64,000 bases of DNA from Dermabacter sp. (lineage in GTDB: Bacteria > Actinomycetota > Actinomycetes > Actinomycetales > Dermabacteraceae): the NCBI GenBank assembly GCA_030538475.1, contig JAUNTX010000010.1:1-64000 (forward strand). Reading direction: 5' to 3'. Below the pieces are notes generated by a model, which was not told the origin of the DNA, did no database searches, and saw only the letters and a list, made by a program, of their open reading frames with translations. How positions within the stretch are numbered: position 1 is the first letter of the stretch; the number at the start of each line of letters is the position of its first letter. Made by a program: the position numbers and the translations under genes. Of this stretch, positions 1-8,791 are shown in pieces.

Positions 1-234
1 GTGCAGCCCGGCGGCTGCTCCGGCCTCATCTACCAGCTCTACTTCGACGAGCGCATGCTCGACGGGGACACCGCCGTGGACTTCGACGGGGTGGAGGTAG
101 TCGTGGACAAGAACTCGGTTCCGTTCCTGTCCGGCGCCACGATCGACTTCGCCGACACGATTGAGAAGCAGGGCTTCACGATCGACAACCCGAACGCGGG
201 CAGCTCATGCGCGTGTGGCGATAGCTTCAGCTAA
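1..234 (+). CDS. erpA: Iron-sulfur cluster insertion protein, ErpA/IscA/HesB family (5' truncated)
   Basis: Only the C-terminal 77 codons lie in the window; the frame is open at the left edge, so the true start is outside. The visible part carries the A-type carrier signature: a GGCSG motif near the start and the closing CxC motif (SCACGDS) at the end, whose cysteines bind the Fe-S cluster. A-type carriers hand clusters to apoproteins in the cytoplasm. Lying just upstream of ctaC, which is common in Micrococcales, suggests service to the respiratory Fe-S proteins, but that is inference. ErpA and IscA cannot be separated from this fragment. Confidence 0.9.
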   Translation: MQPGGCSGLIYQLYFDERMLDGDTAVDFDGVEVVVDKNSVPFLSGATIDFADTIEKQGFTIDNPNAGSSCACGDSFS

Positions 235-304
235 GCCACCACCGCGCGAGCGAGCGCGTGGACCGCGCCGAAGCGTCGCTCGGACGAACGTCTCACCAGC
301 ATCG

Positions 305-337
305 CGGGCGCGTCATCCTTCCCGGATGGCGCGCCCG
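305..337 (+). terminator. Strong hairpin after the ErpA-like gene
   Basis: A 14-bp stem (305-318 with 324-337, one G-T pair) encloses a 5-nt loop. There is no T-run after it, so it may be a Rho-type or processing hairpin. It lies between the HesB-family stop and the ctaC promoter. Confidence 0.6.
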
Positions 338-406
338 TCGTGCATGCTCGGGCAGTTTTTCGGGGACTCGCCCCTGGTGGCGGGGGAATCGCGCGGAAAT
401 TTCCAG

Positions 407-412
407 TATGAT
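407..412 (+). promoter_or_regulatory. Putative -10 box (TATGAT) for ctaC
   Basis: TATGAT matches an actinobacterial SigA -10 element. The predicted start is near 419. No clear -35 is visible. Confidence 0.45.
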
Positions 413-572
413 GAATCAGGACTCTTGTCCCGCCCTGAGCGCACCGTGACATCGAGCTGAAAAGCACGGCCTCAGAGCAGGTCAGGCCCCGTCCCAGTCC
501 TGAAAATCGATCAATCGATGGTGCTGATCTCCTCCTTTGGATCACACCACGCGATACATGGAAGGTCAGCCT

Positions 573-1478
573 GTGATCCCCCATACCCCGGAACGCAGCC
601 GCCGCACCCCGAAGGTTGTTGCCGCCTTCGCCCTGTCGGCGCTCGCGCTCGTGGGCTGCACGCCTGAGCAGCAGCGAGGATTCCTCCCCGGTGACGAGAC
701 GCACCAAATCACCAACCAGACCGAACGCATCATCACGATGTGGAACGGCTCCTGGATCACGCTGCTGGCCGTGGGCCTGCTCGTGTGGGGTCTCATCCTG
801 TGGGCCGTCGTGGCCTACCGCCGCAAAGCCACCGACAAGGGCTTCCCGGTGCAGCTGCGCTACCACGTGCCGATCGAACTGACCTTCACGATCATCCCCG
901 TGGTCATGGTCATGACCCTCTTCTACTTCACGCAGCGGGACATCGCCGAAATTGAGCGCCTGGACCCGAATCCCGACGTCACGATCAACGTGGTGGGCAA
1001 GCAGTGGAGCTGGGACTTCAACTACGTGGACGCGGATGTCCACGAAGATCCGGGCGTCCAGTCCTTCCGCACCGGCGAGCCCGGCGCCGCTGAAGACCTC
1101 CCCGTCGTGTACCTGCCCGTGGGCCAGACCGTCGAGTTCCAGCTGGACTCGCGCGATGTCATCCACTCCTTCTGGGTCGTGGACTTCCTCTACAAGAAGG
1201 ACATGTTCCCCGGCCACACCACGGCCTTCCAGGTCACCCCGCAGATCGAAGGCGTCTACGCAGGCAAGTGCGCCGAACTGTGCGGCGAGTACCACTCCGA
1301 CATGCTCTTCAACGTGCACGTCGTGTCGCAAGAAGAGTTCGACGCTCGCATGAGCGAACTTGCCGCCAAGGGCAACACCGGTCAGCTCAGCAACGACCTG
1401 AACCGCATGCAGGAGTCCTGGAACATGCAGGACGATTCAGACGCCCGCCTCGAAAACCGTCGTGAGGATGCCCCGTGA
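573..1478 (+). CDS. ctaC: Cytochrome c oxidase subunit II (lipoprotein)
   Basis: Subunit II of the aa3-type oxidase takes electrons from the QcrC cytochrome through its CuA centre. From the GTG at 573 the protein has 301 residues: a lipoprotein signal with lipobox LVGC (Cys29), two membrane helices near 56-83 and 101-120, and a CuA domain with His198, the [12 protein letters not shown] cluster (Cys233, Cys237, His241, Met244) and the aromatic motif QWSWDF. GAAGG at 561-565 favours GTG 573 over the in-frame ATG at 558. The stop overlaps the ctaD start (GTGA), so the two are probably translationally coupled. Confidence 0.95.
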   Translation: MIPHTPERSRRTPKVVAAFALSALALVGCTPEQQRGFLPGDETHQITNQTERIITMWNGSWITLLAVGLLVWGLILWAVVAYRRKATDKGFPVQLRYHVPIELTFTIIPVVMVMTLFYFTQRDIAEIERLDPNPDVTINVVGKQWSWDFNYVDADVHEDPGVQSFRTGEPGAAEDLPVVYLPVGQTVEFQLDSRDVIHSFWVVDFLYKKDMFPGHTTAFQVTPQIEGVYAGKCAELCGEYHSDMLFNVHVVSQEEFDARMSELAAKGNTGQLSNDLNRMQESWNMQDDSDARLENRREDAP

Positions 1479-3190
1479 GCACGCACAGCACCGCCCCCGC
1501 CAACGTCGAGCACCTCGCGCCCGCGGCCCCCGAAACCCGCAAGGGCAATCAGTTCTTCAAGCTGCTCACCACGACCGATCACAAGACGATCGGCATCATG
1601 TACATGGCCACGGCCTTCGCGTTCTTCTGCTTCGGTGGCGTGCTCGCGCTGCTGATCCGCGCGGAACTATGGGAGCCCGGCCTGCAGGTCGTGGTCTCCA
1701 AGGACCAGTACAACCAGCTGTTCACCATGCACGGCACGATCATGCTCCTCATGTTCGGCACCCCCCTGTTCGCGGGCTTCGCGAACTACCTCGTGCCGCT
1801 CCAGATCGGCGCCGTGGACATGGCGTTCCCGCGCCTGAACATGTTCGCCTACTGGCTCACCCTGTTCGGCGCCCTCATCGCCTGCGCGGGCTTCCTCACC
1901 CCCCAGGGAGCCGCCTCCTTCGGCTGGTTCGCCTACGCGCCGCTGAGTGACACGACGTTCTCACCGGGCCTCGGTGGTGATCTCTGGGTGTTCGGCCTGT
2001 GTATGCAGGGCTTCGGCACGATCATGGGTGGCGTCAACTTCATTACGACGATCCTCACCATGCGCATGCCCGGCATGACCATGTTCCGCATGCCGATCTT
2101 CACCTGGAACATCCTCATCACCTCGATCCTCATCCTCATGGTGTTCCCCCCGCTCGCCGCGGCCCTGTTCGCCCTCGGCGCGGACCGACAATTCGGCGCG
2201 CACATCTTCAACCCCGAAAACGGCGGGCCAATCCTCTGGCAGCACCTGTTCTGGTTCTTCGGACACCCCGAGGTGTACGTGCTGGCGCTCCCGTTCTTCG
2301 GTATCGCCTCCGAAATCATCCCGGTGTTCAGCCGTAAGCCGATCTTCGGGTACAAGACCCTCGTGTACGCGACGATCTCGATTGCCGCCCTCTCCGTGAC
2401 CGTGTGGGCCCACCACATGTTCACCACCGGCGCGATCATGCTCGACTTCTTCTCGTTCATGACCATGCTCATCGCGGTGCCCACCGGCGTGAAGTTCTTC
2501 AACTGGGTGGGAACGATGTGGAGAGGCTCGATCACATTCGAGTCACCCATGCTCTTCACGCTGGGCTTCCTCACCACGTTCCTCTTCGGCGGCCTCACCG
2601 GCGTCATCCTCTCCACGCCCGTGCTGGACTTCCACCTGTCCGACACCTACTTCGTGGTGGCCCACTTCCACTACGTCATCTTCGGCACCATCGCCTTCGA
2701 AATGTTCGCGGGCTTCTACTTCTGGTGGCCCAAGATGTTCGGGTACAAGCTCAACGAGTCGCTCGCCAAGATTCACTTCTGGACGCTGCTCATCGGCTTC
2801 CACATGACCTTCCTCATCCAGCACTTCCTGGGCGTCGAAGTGGCCCCGCGCCGCTACGTCAACTACCTCGCGGAAGACGGCATTCAGTGGATGAACCAGC
2901 TGTCCACCGTCGGCGCCTTCATCCTCGGCGCCTCGACCCTGCCGTTCATCCTCAACGTGGTCCTCACCCATATGAAGGGCCAGAAGGTCACCGTCAACGA
3001 TCCGTGGGGCTACGGCGCGTCCCTCGAGTGGGCCACGAGCTGCCCGCCGCCGCGCCACAACTTCACCGAGCTTCCGCGCGTGCGCTCCGAGCGCCCCGCG
3101 TTCGACATGAAGTTCCCCGAAGTGGCCGCCGTTGATCAAGTCCATCACGACGCAACGCGCACCCCCGTGGGCGCTCAGGGAGGTCACTGA
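1475..3190 (+). CDS. ctaD: Cytochrome c oxidase subunit I
   Basis: This is the catalytic subunit of the aa3 oxidase, holding heme a and the heme a3-CuB site that reduces oxygen. The 571-residue polytopic protein has the expected ligands: His86 and His399 (heme a), the [11 protein letters not shown] segment with His264 and Tyr268 (CuB and the cross-linked Tyr), His313-His314 (CuB), and the [10 protein letters not shown] motif with His397 (heme a3). Its GTG start overlaps the ctaC stop. ctaF follows 2 bp later, so ctaC-ctaD-ctaF form one operon. Length is typical. Confidence 0.97.
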   Translation: MSTHSTAPANVEHLAPAAPETRKGNQFFKLLTTTDHKTIGIMYMATAFAFFCFGGVLALLIRAELWEPGLQVVVSKDQYNQLFTMHGTIMLLMFGTPLFAGFANYLVPLQIGAVDMAFPRLNMFAYWLTLFGALIACAGFLTPQGAASFGWFAYAPLSDTTFSPGLGGDLWVFGLCMQGFGTIMGGVNFITTILTMRMPGMTMFRMPIFTWNILITSILILMVFPPLAAALFALGADRQFGAHIFNPENGGPILWQHLFWFFGHPEVYVLALPFFGIASEIIPVFSRKPIFGYKTLVYATISIAALSVTVWAHHMFTTGAIMLDFFSFMTMLIAVPTGVKFFNWVGTMWRGSITFESPMLFTLGFLTTFLFGGLTGVILSTPVLDFHLSDTYFVVAHFHYVIFGTIAFEMFAGFYFWWPKMFGYKLNESLAKIHFWTLLIGFHMTFLIQHFLGVEVAPRRYVNYLAEDGIQWMNQLSTVGAFILGASTLPFILNVVLTHMKGQKVTVNDPWGYGASLEWATSCPPPRHNFTELPRVRSERPAFDMKFPEVAAVDQVHHDATRTPVGAQGGH

Positions 3191-3192
3191 CC

Positions 3193-3606
3193 ATGAAGGT
3201 CAACTACGTCATGTTCGGCGTGCTCGGATTCTTCTTCCTCATCGTCGGCATCATCTACGGCTGGCTGAGCTATTCGTTCGAGCCGGGCATCGAATGGGTG
3301 GGCTTCCCCGCCCTGCTCATGGTGGCCCTCATGTGCTGGATGATCGCCGCGATCATCTGGATGAACGAGCGCCGACACGGCCGCGGGGCACAGGATGTTG
3401 ACGACGCCCCCGTCGAATCCGAAGCGGGCCTCCAGGGCATCTACGCCCCGTACAGCTGGGCGCCCCTGTGGACCGCCATCGGCTGCTCGATGGCCTTCGC
3501 CGGCGTCCCCATCGGCTGGTGGCTCGTGGTTCTCGGCGTCATCGTCGCGATGTACGGCGTCATCACCTGGGTCATGGAGTTCTCCCGCGGCACCCACGCC
3601 CACTAG
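3193..3606 (+). CDS. ctaF: Cytochrome c oxidase subunit IV, actinobacterial type
   Basis: A 137-residue membrane protein with about four hydrophobic helices: an N-terminal hairpin in the first 57 residues and a C-terminal pair from about 85 to 130. It matches the small subunit IV (CtaF) of actinobacterial aa3 oxidases, which has no cofactor and stabilises the complex. It starts 2 bp after ctaD and is followed by a strong terminator, so it closes the operon. Confidence 0.92.
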   Translation: MKVNYVMFGVLGFFFLIVGIIYGWLSYSFEPGIEWVGFPALLMVALMCWMIAAIIWMNERRHGRGAQDVDDAPVESEAGLQGIYAPYSWAPLWTAIGCSMAFAGVPIGWWLVVLGVIVAMYGVITWVMEFSRGTHAH

Positions 3607-3628
3607 GACATCCGCGGCATCATCGCCG

Positions 3629-3669
3629 AAGCCCGGCCCCGAGGAACAGCCTCGGGACCGGGCTTCTTT
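3629..3669 (+). terminator. Intrinsic terminator of the ctaCDF operon
   Basis: A 16-bp stem with one mismatch (3629-3644 with 3650-3665) closes a 5-nt loop (AACAG) and runs into CTTTG. This is a canonical rho-independent terminator just after ctaF. Confidence 0.85.
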
Positions 3670-3772
3670 GTGCGGATGTGCTTCCTGGCGCCGGTAGGGC
3701 AGTGAGCACGGGGGTAGTGCGCTAACGGGCATGGTGAAGCGGCAAAGGGGGCTCTGAGGGGCACCGGGCAGA

Positions 3773-3803
3773 GGAGGCACGGCACCGAGGCCGTGCCGCC
3801 TCC
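3773..3803. terminator. Hairpin between convergent ctaF and the small unknown gene
   Basis: GGAGG and CACGGC (3773-3783) pair with GCCGTG and CCTCC (3790-3803), with a small bulge. It lies just after the stop of the minus-strand gene at 3814-4098 and probably terminates it. Confidence 0.6.
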
Positions 3804-3813
3804 CTACGTACGG

Positions 3814-4098
3814 TTAGCGCGTGAGCTTCTCTATCTTCTTGACCAGCTTCCCACGAGCCCGATGCAGCCGCCACCAGCTCACCGTATTCCGGGCTTGGAG
3901 CGCCCCGAGCTCTGCGAGGCTCGGCAGACCTTCTGCCGCCAGGTCGGCCTCGACCTCGGTGTTCTCCTTATCGCCCTTGTTGTCGATGATCTCGTGTGCC
4001 CGCTTGACTCGGGGCTCGGAGAGGGGATGCGCAGCGATCTCGTCATCGATCACGCGCAGTTCCTCCTGCAGTTCGGACAATGGCTTTCGTTGAAACAT
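3814..4098 (-). CDS. Small hypothetical protein between the oxidase and bc1 operons
   Basis: I do not recognise this 94-residue protein. It is charged, probably helical, has no membrane segment or cysteine, and carries a Trp pair near residue 75. It is supported as a gene by a strong Shine-Dalgarno (AAAGGAGGG) about 7 nt before its ATG and by hairpins on both sides. It lies between the convergent ctaCDF and ctaE-qcrCAB operons. Its base composition is less GC-biased than its neighbours at third positions, which fits a recently acquired or weakly constrained gene. No function is proposed. Confidence 0.65.
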   Translation of the reverse strand: MFQRKPLSELQEELRVIDDEIAAHPLSEPRVKRAHEIIDNKGDKENTEVEADLAAEGLPSLAELGALQARNTVSWWRLHRARGKLVKKIEKLTR

Positions 4099-4159
4099 GA
4101 TGTCTCCCTCCTTTCCGAGCAGGGTACCGGAGTGAGGCTGAACGCTACCCCATGACGAA

Positions 4160-4198
4160 GCGCCCGCCGTTCCTCCACGGGGGAGGAGCGACGGGCGC
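4160..4198 (-). terminator. Terminator of the ctaE-qcrCAB operon
   Basis: Read on the minus strand, a 17-bp stem with three mismatches (GCGCCCG...CGGGCGC) closes a 5-nt loop and is followed by TTCGTC. It lies 27 bp past the qcrB stop. Confidence 0.7.
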
Positions 4199-4224
4199 GT
4201 CAGATTCGCTTGGGTGAGCGGGAA

Positions 4225-5877
4225 CTAGTGCCCCGTGGAGCTTCCCGCGCCCACGAGGGCGTTGATCTTGTGGGCCTCGTGGCCCGCATGATCGAGTGCC
4301 TCGTGCAGTTCGCTCGGGCTGGCGGGCTCCACGCGGTCCTTGAAGAAGAAGCTCGTGGCCTTCGCCCGCAGGCTCGACACGCCGTCTCCGGCCTTGAGGG
4401 GACGGTAGGTGTCGTGCTGGACGAGGACCCAGCGGTCGTAGCTGGAGAGCGGCTCGTGGATCTCGAGGACCTCGCCGTTCTCCATGCGGACAACCTTCGC
4501 GGTCTCCACGCCGTGCAGCGCCATGGTCTTCTTGTGCTTCTGGATCGACAGGCAGATGCGCTTGGTGATGATGAACGCCGCGACGGGAGCCACGAAGAAC
4601 CCGACCCTGAACACCCACGTGAGGTCGTTGAGCGACATGCTGAATGCGACGGCGATGAGGTCGTTCGAACCGGCGAGCATGAGCAGGATGTACTCCACGA
4701 TCCACGCCACGCCGAGGCCGGTGCGCACTGGGGTGTTGTACGGCAGGTCGAGCACGTGGTGCTCGCGATCGTCGCCCGTGACCCACTGTTCGAAGAACGG
4801 GTACAGCGCGATGAACGTGAACATGAGGCCGGGCACGATCATGCCGGGAATGATGATGTTCCACGAGAGGGTCACGCCGAAGATCGTGGATTCCCACCCG
4901 GGCATGAGCCGCAGGGTTCCCTCGAGGAACAGGATGTACCAGTCGGGCTGGGATCCGGCGCTCACGGGGGAGGGGTCGTACGGGCCGTAGTTCCACACGG
5001 GGTTGATCGCCGTGGTGGCGGAGATCAGGGTGAGAACACCGAACACGATGAAGAAGAAGCCACCGGCCTTCGCCGTGTAGACGGGGAAGAGCGGGAAGCC
5101 AACGACGTTGCGGTCGGTGCGGCCCGGGCCGGGGTACTGGGTGTGCTTGTGCAGGACCACGAACAGCATGTGCAGCGCGATGAGGGCCATGATGGCGCCC
5201 GGCACGATGAGGATGTGGATGGTGAACAGGCGGGGAATGATGTCGTGCCCGGGGAACTCCCCGCCGAACAGCAGCATCGAGATGTAAGTGCCGACGATGG
5301 GGATCGCCTTGGCAACGCCATCGGCGATGCGCAGGCCGTTGCCGGAGAGCACGTCGTCAGGCAGCGAGTATCCGGAGAAGCCCGCGGCCATGGCCATGAT
5401 GAGCAGGGCGAAACCGATGAGCCAGTTCAGCTCGCGGGGCTTGCGGAACGCGCCCGTGAAGAACACGCGGAACATGTGCACGAAGATCGCGACAACGAAT
5501 ACGAGCGCCGCCCAGTGGTGCATCTGGCGGAACAGGAGACCGCCCCACACCTCGAAGGAGAGGTAGAGGGTCGAGGCGTAGGCGCTCGACATGTGCTGGC
5601 CCTGGAGCGGCGTGTAGGCGCCGTCGTAGATGATTTCGTCCATCGACGGGACGAAGAACATCGTGAGGAACACGCCGGAGATGACGAGGACCACGAAGCT
5701 GTAGAGGGCCACTTCGCCGAACATGAATGACCAGTGGTCCGGGAACACCTTGCGGGCAAAGCCCTTGATGAAGCCGGCACCGGAGGTGCGTTCGTCGATC
5801 CAGCTGGCGCCCACGCTGCCGAGCTTGAAGGGCTTGGACTCGGTATTGAGGCCGCCCTTGGTCTGGTGTGTACTCAT
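4225..5877 (-). CDS. qcrB: Cytochrome bc1 complex cytochrome b subunit
   Basis: Cytochrome b of the menaquinol-cytochrome c reductase, with both hemes b and the quinol sites. The 550-residue protein shows the eight-helix core, the paired heme His residues in the helix with the QMHHWAALVF segment and in the later HILIVPGAI segment, and the PDW variant of the Qo motif (SQPDWYILFLEG). The long cytoplasmic C-terminus is typical of actinobacterial QcrB. It is last in the ctaE-qcrC-qcrA-qcrB operon, 6 bp after qcrA. Actinobacterial bc1 forms an obligate supercomplex with the aa3 oxidase encoded alongside. Confidence 0.97.
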   Translation of the reverse strand: MSTHQTKGGLNTESKPFKLGSVGASWIDERTSGAGFIKGFARKVFPDHWSFMFGEVALYSFVVLVISGVFLTMFFVPSMDEIIYDGAYTPLQGQHMSSAYASTLYLSFEVWGGLLFRQMHHWAALVFVVAIFVHMFRVFFTGAFRKPRELNWLIGFALLIMAMAAGFSGYSLPDDVLSGNGLRIADGVAKAIPIVGTYISMLLFGGEFPGHDIIPRLFTIHILIVPGAIMALIALHMLFVVLHKHTQYPGPGRTDRNVVGFPLFPVYTAKAGGFFFIVFGVLTLISATTAINPVWNYGPYDPSPVSAGSQPDWYILFLEGTLRLMPGWESTIFGVTLSWNIIIPGMIVPGLMFTFIALYPFFEQWVTGDDREHHVLDLPYNTPVRTGLGVAWIVEYILLMLAGSNDLIAVAFSMSLNDLTWVFRVGFFVAPVAAFIITKRICLSIQKHKKTMALHGVETAKVVRMENGEVLEIHEPLSSYDRWVLVQHDTYRPLKAGDGVSSLRAKATSFFFKDRVEPASPSELHEALDHAGHEAHKINALVGAGSSTGH

Positions 5878-5883
5878 GAGGAC

Positions 5884-6966
5884 TTACTTCTCCTTGTGAA
5901 TATTCCAGAAGCTGGGCCCGATGGGTTCGGGGAAGTCGCCGACGGCCACGAGGTAGCCTTCGTCGTCTACCTCGATGGGCAGCTGCGGGAGCGGTCGGTG
6001 GGCCGGGCCAAAGATCACCTTGGCACCGTCGGTCACGTCAAAGGTGGACTGGTGGCACGGGCACAGCATGTGGTGCGTCTGCTGCTCGTACAGGGCCACG
6101 GGGCAGCCGACGTGCGTGCAGATCTTTGAGAACGCGAGGATGCCCTGGTAGCCGTTGGCGAGGGACTCCTCGTTCTTTGCGTCGGCCGGGTCGATTCGCA
6201 CGAGGACGGCGGCCGCCTTCGCGCGCTCTTCGAGCCAGTGCGGAGTTTCCGAGGTGAGGCCTTCGGGCATCACGTGGAAGATGGAGCCGACGGTGACGTC
6301 CGAGGCCCGAATGGGGGTCTGGTCGTGGTCGCGGGCGATCCGCAGGCGATTCTCCGGCGTGGTGCGGCCCCAGTAGGTGTGGAACAGCTTGTTGCCGGGC
6401 AGGGGACCGAGCGTAGAGACCGGGAAGAGCACGGCGATCGGCAGGACCGCGAAGGCGCCGATCATCGAGGCGAGCACGAGGGGGCGGCGCGCGATGCCGG
6501 ACTCGTTGATGCCTTCGACGATGATGTCGGAGGCGGCCGTGCGAGTCGCGTCGTCACCGCGCTGCGGGTGGCGCTCTTCCGAGACCTCGTGATCGGGCAT
6601 GAGGGTCTTCGCCCAGTGAATCGCCGCGGCGCCAATGAAGAAGATCGAGATCGCGAGGCCCAGACCGATGAAGAGGTTCGACCACTTCACGGCCTGCATC
6701 GAGCCTTCTTCAGCCAGCAGGTTCGTGCCGGTGGGGGTGAAGAGGAAGTACGAGGCGATAAACAGCGCGGTACCGAGGATCGAGATGAGGAACAGTCCGG
6801 CCACCATGCGCTCGGCACGCTTTTCCGCCTTCGGATCCAGATCCGCCTGGCGGTACTCGTGGGGAGGAAGCCCGGGGTTCGGGAAACCGCCGTCCTTCGG
6901 CGCCGCGATGGCGCTCACGCCGGAACGAGGGTTGGTGCCGTCGAGGTTTGTCAGTTCGGTGTTCAC
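5884..6966 (-). CDS. qcrA: Cytochrome bc1 complex Rieske iron-sulfur subunit
   Basis: The Rieske protein passes electrons from menaquinol to QcrC. It has three membrane helices (about 55-75, 97-117 and 162-182), the actinobacterial arrangement, followed by a Rieske domain. The 2Fe-2S ligands are seen in CTHVGC (Cys283, His285, with Cys288 for the disulfide) and CPCH (Cys302, Cys304, His305). The GTG start overlaps the qcrC stop (GTGA), pointing to coupled translation. Confidence 0.96.
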   Translation of the reverse strand: MNTELTNLDGTNPRSGVSAIAAPKDGGFPNPGLPPHEYRQADLDPKAEKRAERMVAGLFLISILGTALFIASYFLFTPTGTNLLAEEGSMQAVKWSNLFIGLGLAISIFFIGAAAIHWAKTLMPDHEVSEERHPQRGDDATRTAASDIIVEGINESGIARRPLVLASMIGAFAVLPIAVLFPVSTLGPLPGNKLFHTYWGRTTPENRLRIARDHDQTPIRASDVTVGSIFHVMPEGLTSETPHWLEERAKAAAVLVRIDPADAKNEESLANGYQGILAFSKICTHVGCPVALYEQQTHHMLCPCHQSTFDVTDGAKVIFGPAHRPLPQLPIEVDDEGYLVAVGDFPEPIGPSFWNIHKEK

Positions 6967-7763
6967 TTTGCCTTTGCTCCCAACCAGAATGCGCAGCCGA
7001 GAAGAATCGCGAGAATGACGGTCCAGGCGTAGAGGCCTTCGGTCACGGGACCGAGCTGGCCGAGCGAATAGCCGCCGGGGGAGCCGTTGTTCTCAAGAGC
7101 CTGGAGGTAGGCGATCACGTCGCGCTTGTCCTCCATCGAGAGGTTGTTGTCGTTGAAGACCGGCATGTTCTGCGGGCCGGTTTCCATCGCTTCGTACACG
7201 TGCTTCGGCTCGACCCCGTGGAGGGTGGGAGCCCACTTGCCTTCGGTGAGGGCGCCGCCGGCCCCCGAGGCGCTGTGGCACATGGCGCAGTTGATGCGGA
7301 AGATGTTGCCGCCGTTCGCGGCATCGCCGAGGGCGGGATCGACCATCTCATCGGTGGGGATCGTGGGGCCGGGGCCCAGCGAGGCGACGTACGCGGACAG
7401 CTGCGCGGTCTGTTCGTCGGTGAACTGAGCGGGCTTGCGCTGCGCCTGCGGGCCGGAGGCCTGCATCGGCATGCGGCCGGTGCCCACCTGGAAGTCCACG
7501 GAGGCGGCGCCGACGCCGATGAGCGAGGGGCCCACCGTGTTGCCGTCGCTGTCGATCTGGCCTTCGCCGTTCATACCGTGGCACGTGGCGCAGTTGGCCT
7601 GGAACAGCTGCTCCCCGGCGGTGATGTCTTCGGCGGAGGCAAGTTCAGCGGATGCGTCCTTGGGGGAGAGGGCGACGAAGAGTCCGCCCGTGGCGATGAG
7701 CGCCATGAGGAGAATTGCGACGAACGCCATCGGATGATGACGACGGTTGGCCAGAGCCTTCAC
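6963..7763 (-). CDS. qcrC: Cytochrome bc1 complex diheme cytochrome c subunit
   Basis: QcrC replaces soluble cytochrome c, carrying electrons inside the bc1-aa3 supercomplex. The 266-residue protein has an N-terminal membrane anchor (about 12-31), two CxxCH heme c sites (CATCH 58-62 and CAMCH 159-163), a Met ligand candidate in each half and a C-terminal helix (about 235-258). I chose GTG 7763 because GAGG lies 8 nt upstream; a longer frame upstream has no signal-like sequence. Diheme architecture is typical of actinobacteria. Confidence 0.94.
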   Translation of the reverse strand: MKALANRRHHPMAFVAILLMALIATGGLFVALSPKDASAELASAEDITAGEQLFQANCATCHGMNGEGQIDSDGNTVGPSLIGVGAASVDFQVGTGRMPMQASGPQAQRKPAQFTDEQTAQLSAYVASLGPGPTIPTDEMVDPALGDAANGGNIFRINCAMCHSASGAGGALTEGKWAPTLHGVEPKHVYEAMETGPQNMPVFNDNNLSMEDKRDVIAYLQALENNGSPGGYSLGQLGPVTEGLYAWTVILAILLGCAFWLGAKAK

Positions 7764-7816
7764 GGGGTGGACCTCGTTTCGTGGAAGGGATGGTTCTCGA
7801 AGCGGGGAGAAACGGA

Positions 7817-8506
7817 CTAGAAGAAGGACCAGTTGCCTTCGATGGTGCCGAGGATTAGCGGATCCAGGAGGTAGACCACGGCAAACAGGGCGATCCACAC
7901 GACGTCAACGAAGTGCCAGTAGTAGGAGACGCAGATGGCGCTCACTTCTTCGTGGTGCGTGAAGTTCTTCGCGGCGAACGCGCGCGCCAGGACGAAGAGG
8001 AAGGCGATGAGCCCGCCCAGCACGTGAAGGCCGTGGAAGCCCGTGGCGAGGTAGAAGATCGAGCCGTGCGGCGAGCTCGAGAAGGTCAGGCCCTTGTGGA
8101 TGAGCTCCGCGTACTCGAAGACCTGGCCGGACACGAAGACGGCACCCAGCACGAACGTGAGGGTGTACCACTCGATGAGGCCCCACTTCTTGAGGTTGAG
8201 AATCGAGCCGGTGCGCCACTTGCGCCGCTTCTCCGCGGCAAACACGCCCATCTGACAGGTCACGGAACTCGAGACCAGGATGATCGTGTTGGTAATGGCG
8301 AAGTTGAGGTTGAAGGCGCCCTGGCTCTCCTGGAACACCTCGGGGATCACGCCGTAGATCGTGAAGTACATCGCGAAAAGGGCGGCAAAGAACATGAGCT
8401 CGCTCGAAAGCCACACGAACGTGCCGATCTGAGTGGCATTCGGCCTGCTCACGGGCGAAGTGCGCGGCGTGGAGGAGGAAAGAGTCGCTGTCGTCACGGT
8501 TCTCAT
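7817..8506 (-). CDS. ctaE: Cytochrome c oxidase subunit III
   Basis: Subunit III of the aa3 oxidase, a multi-helix membrane protein without metals that stabilises turnover and proton uptake. From ATG 8506 it has 229 residues with about five helices, including the family motifs [10 protein letters not shown] and the C-terminal [11 protein letters not shown]. The start is uncertain: GAAGA precedes ATG 8506 closely, and a GTG three codons later is possible. It opens the ctaE-qcrCAB operon, 53 bp before qcrC, and diverges from trpD. Confidence 0.93.
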   Translation of the reverse strand: MRTVTTATLSSSTPRTSPVSRPNATQIGTFVWLSSELMFFAALFAMYFTIYGVIPEVFQESQGAFNLNFAITNTIILVSSSVTCQMGVFAAEKRRKWRTGSILNLKKWGLIEWYTLTFVLGAVFVSGQVFEYAELIHKGLTFSSSPHGSIFYLATGFHGLHVLGGLIAFLFVLARAFAAKNFTHHEEVSAICVSYYWHFVDVVWIALFAVVYLLDPLILGTIEGNWSFF

Positions 8507-8622
8507 TCTTCGTGGTTGCTCGGAGGCGGGCACGTACACGGCGCACGGCTCGCGGCCTTTCGTGGGGGGATCCACTCCGGCCACCGGCAGCGATGGTGGG
8601 GTGCCACGCTGCAGGCGTTCCC

Positions 8623-8628
8623 AGCATA
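8623..8628 (-). promoter_or_regulatory. Putative -10 box (TATGCT) for ctaE-qcrCAB
   Basis: On the minus strand TATGCT gives a predicted start near 8616 and a leader of about 110 nt. A weak -35-like TTCAAA lies 18 nt upstream. It lies in the 285-bp divergent region shared with trpD. Confidence 0.4.
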
Positions 8629-8791
8629 GCGGCTTTGTACTGGAATTTTGAAACTCACGGGGGCTTTCGTCCCTGGCATGTCGGCGCCGACTCGCGCCAC
8701 CTGGGCGCCCCCGGTGGTCTTCGCCACGAGAGCCGGCCGCATGCTGACACCGACGGGCGCGCGCGCGGGCGCGAATGTTTCAATACCGACC

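Larger units (their letters stand above)
235..572 (+). other. Intergenic region upstream of ctaC
   Basis: This 338-bp gap holds the hairpin at 305-337, a TATGAT box at 407-412 and a repeated ATCGAT (506-511 and 514-519). No convincing gene is seen. If the TATGAT box drives ctaC, the leader is about 150 nt long, unusually long for this window. Confidence 0.6.

Noticed and set aside
413-451. A 12-codon frame (MNQDSCPALSAP) in the ctaC leader
   Set aside because: Its ATG lies directly after the TATGAT box and before the predicted transcription start, so it would not be in the mRNA.
506-519. Repeated ATCGAT upstream of ctaC as an operator
   Set aside because: The repeats are short and self-complementary six-mers with no link to a promoter position.
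4210-5730. A 506-codon open frame antisense to qcrB
   Set aside because: High-GC coding regions create long open shadows on the other strand. It has low-complexity Gly/Glu/His/Asp composition, no motif and no ribosome site.
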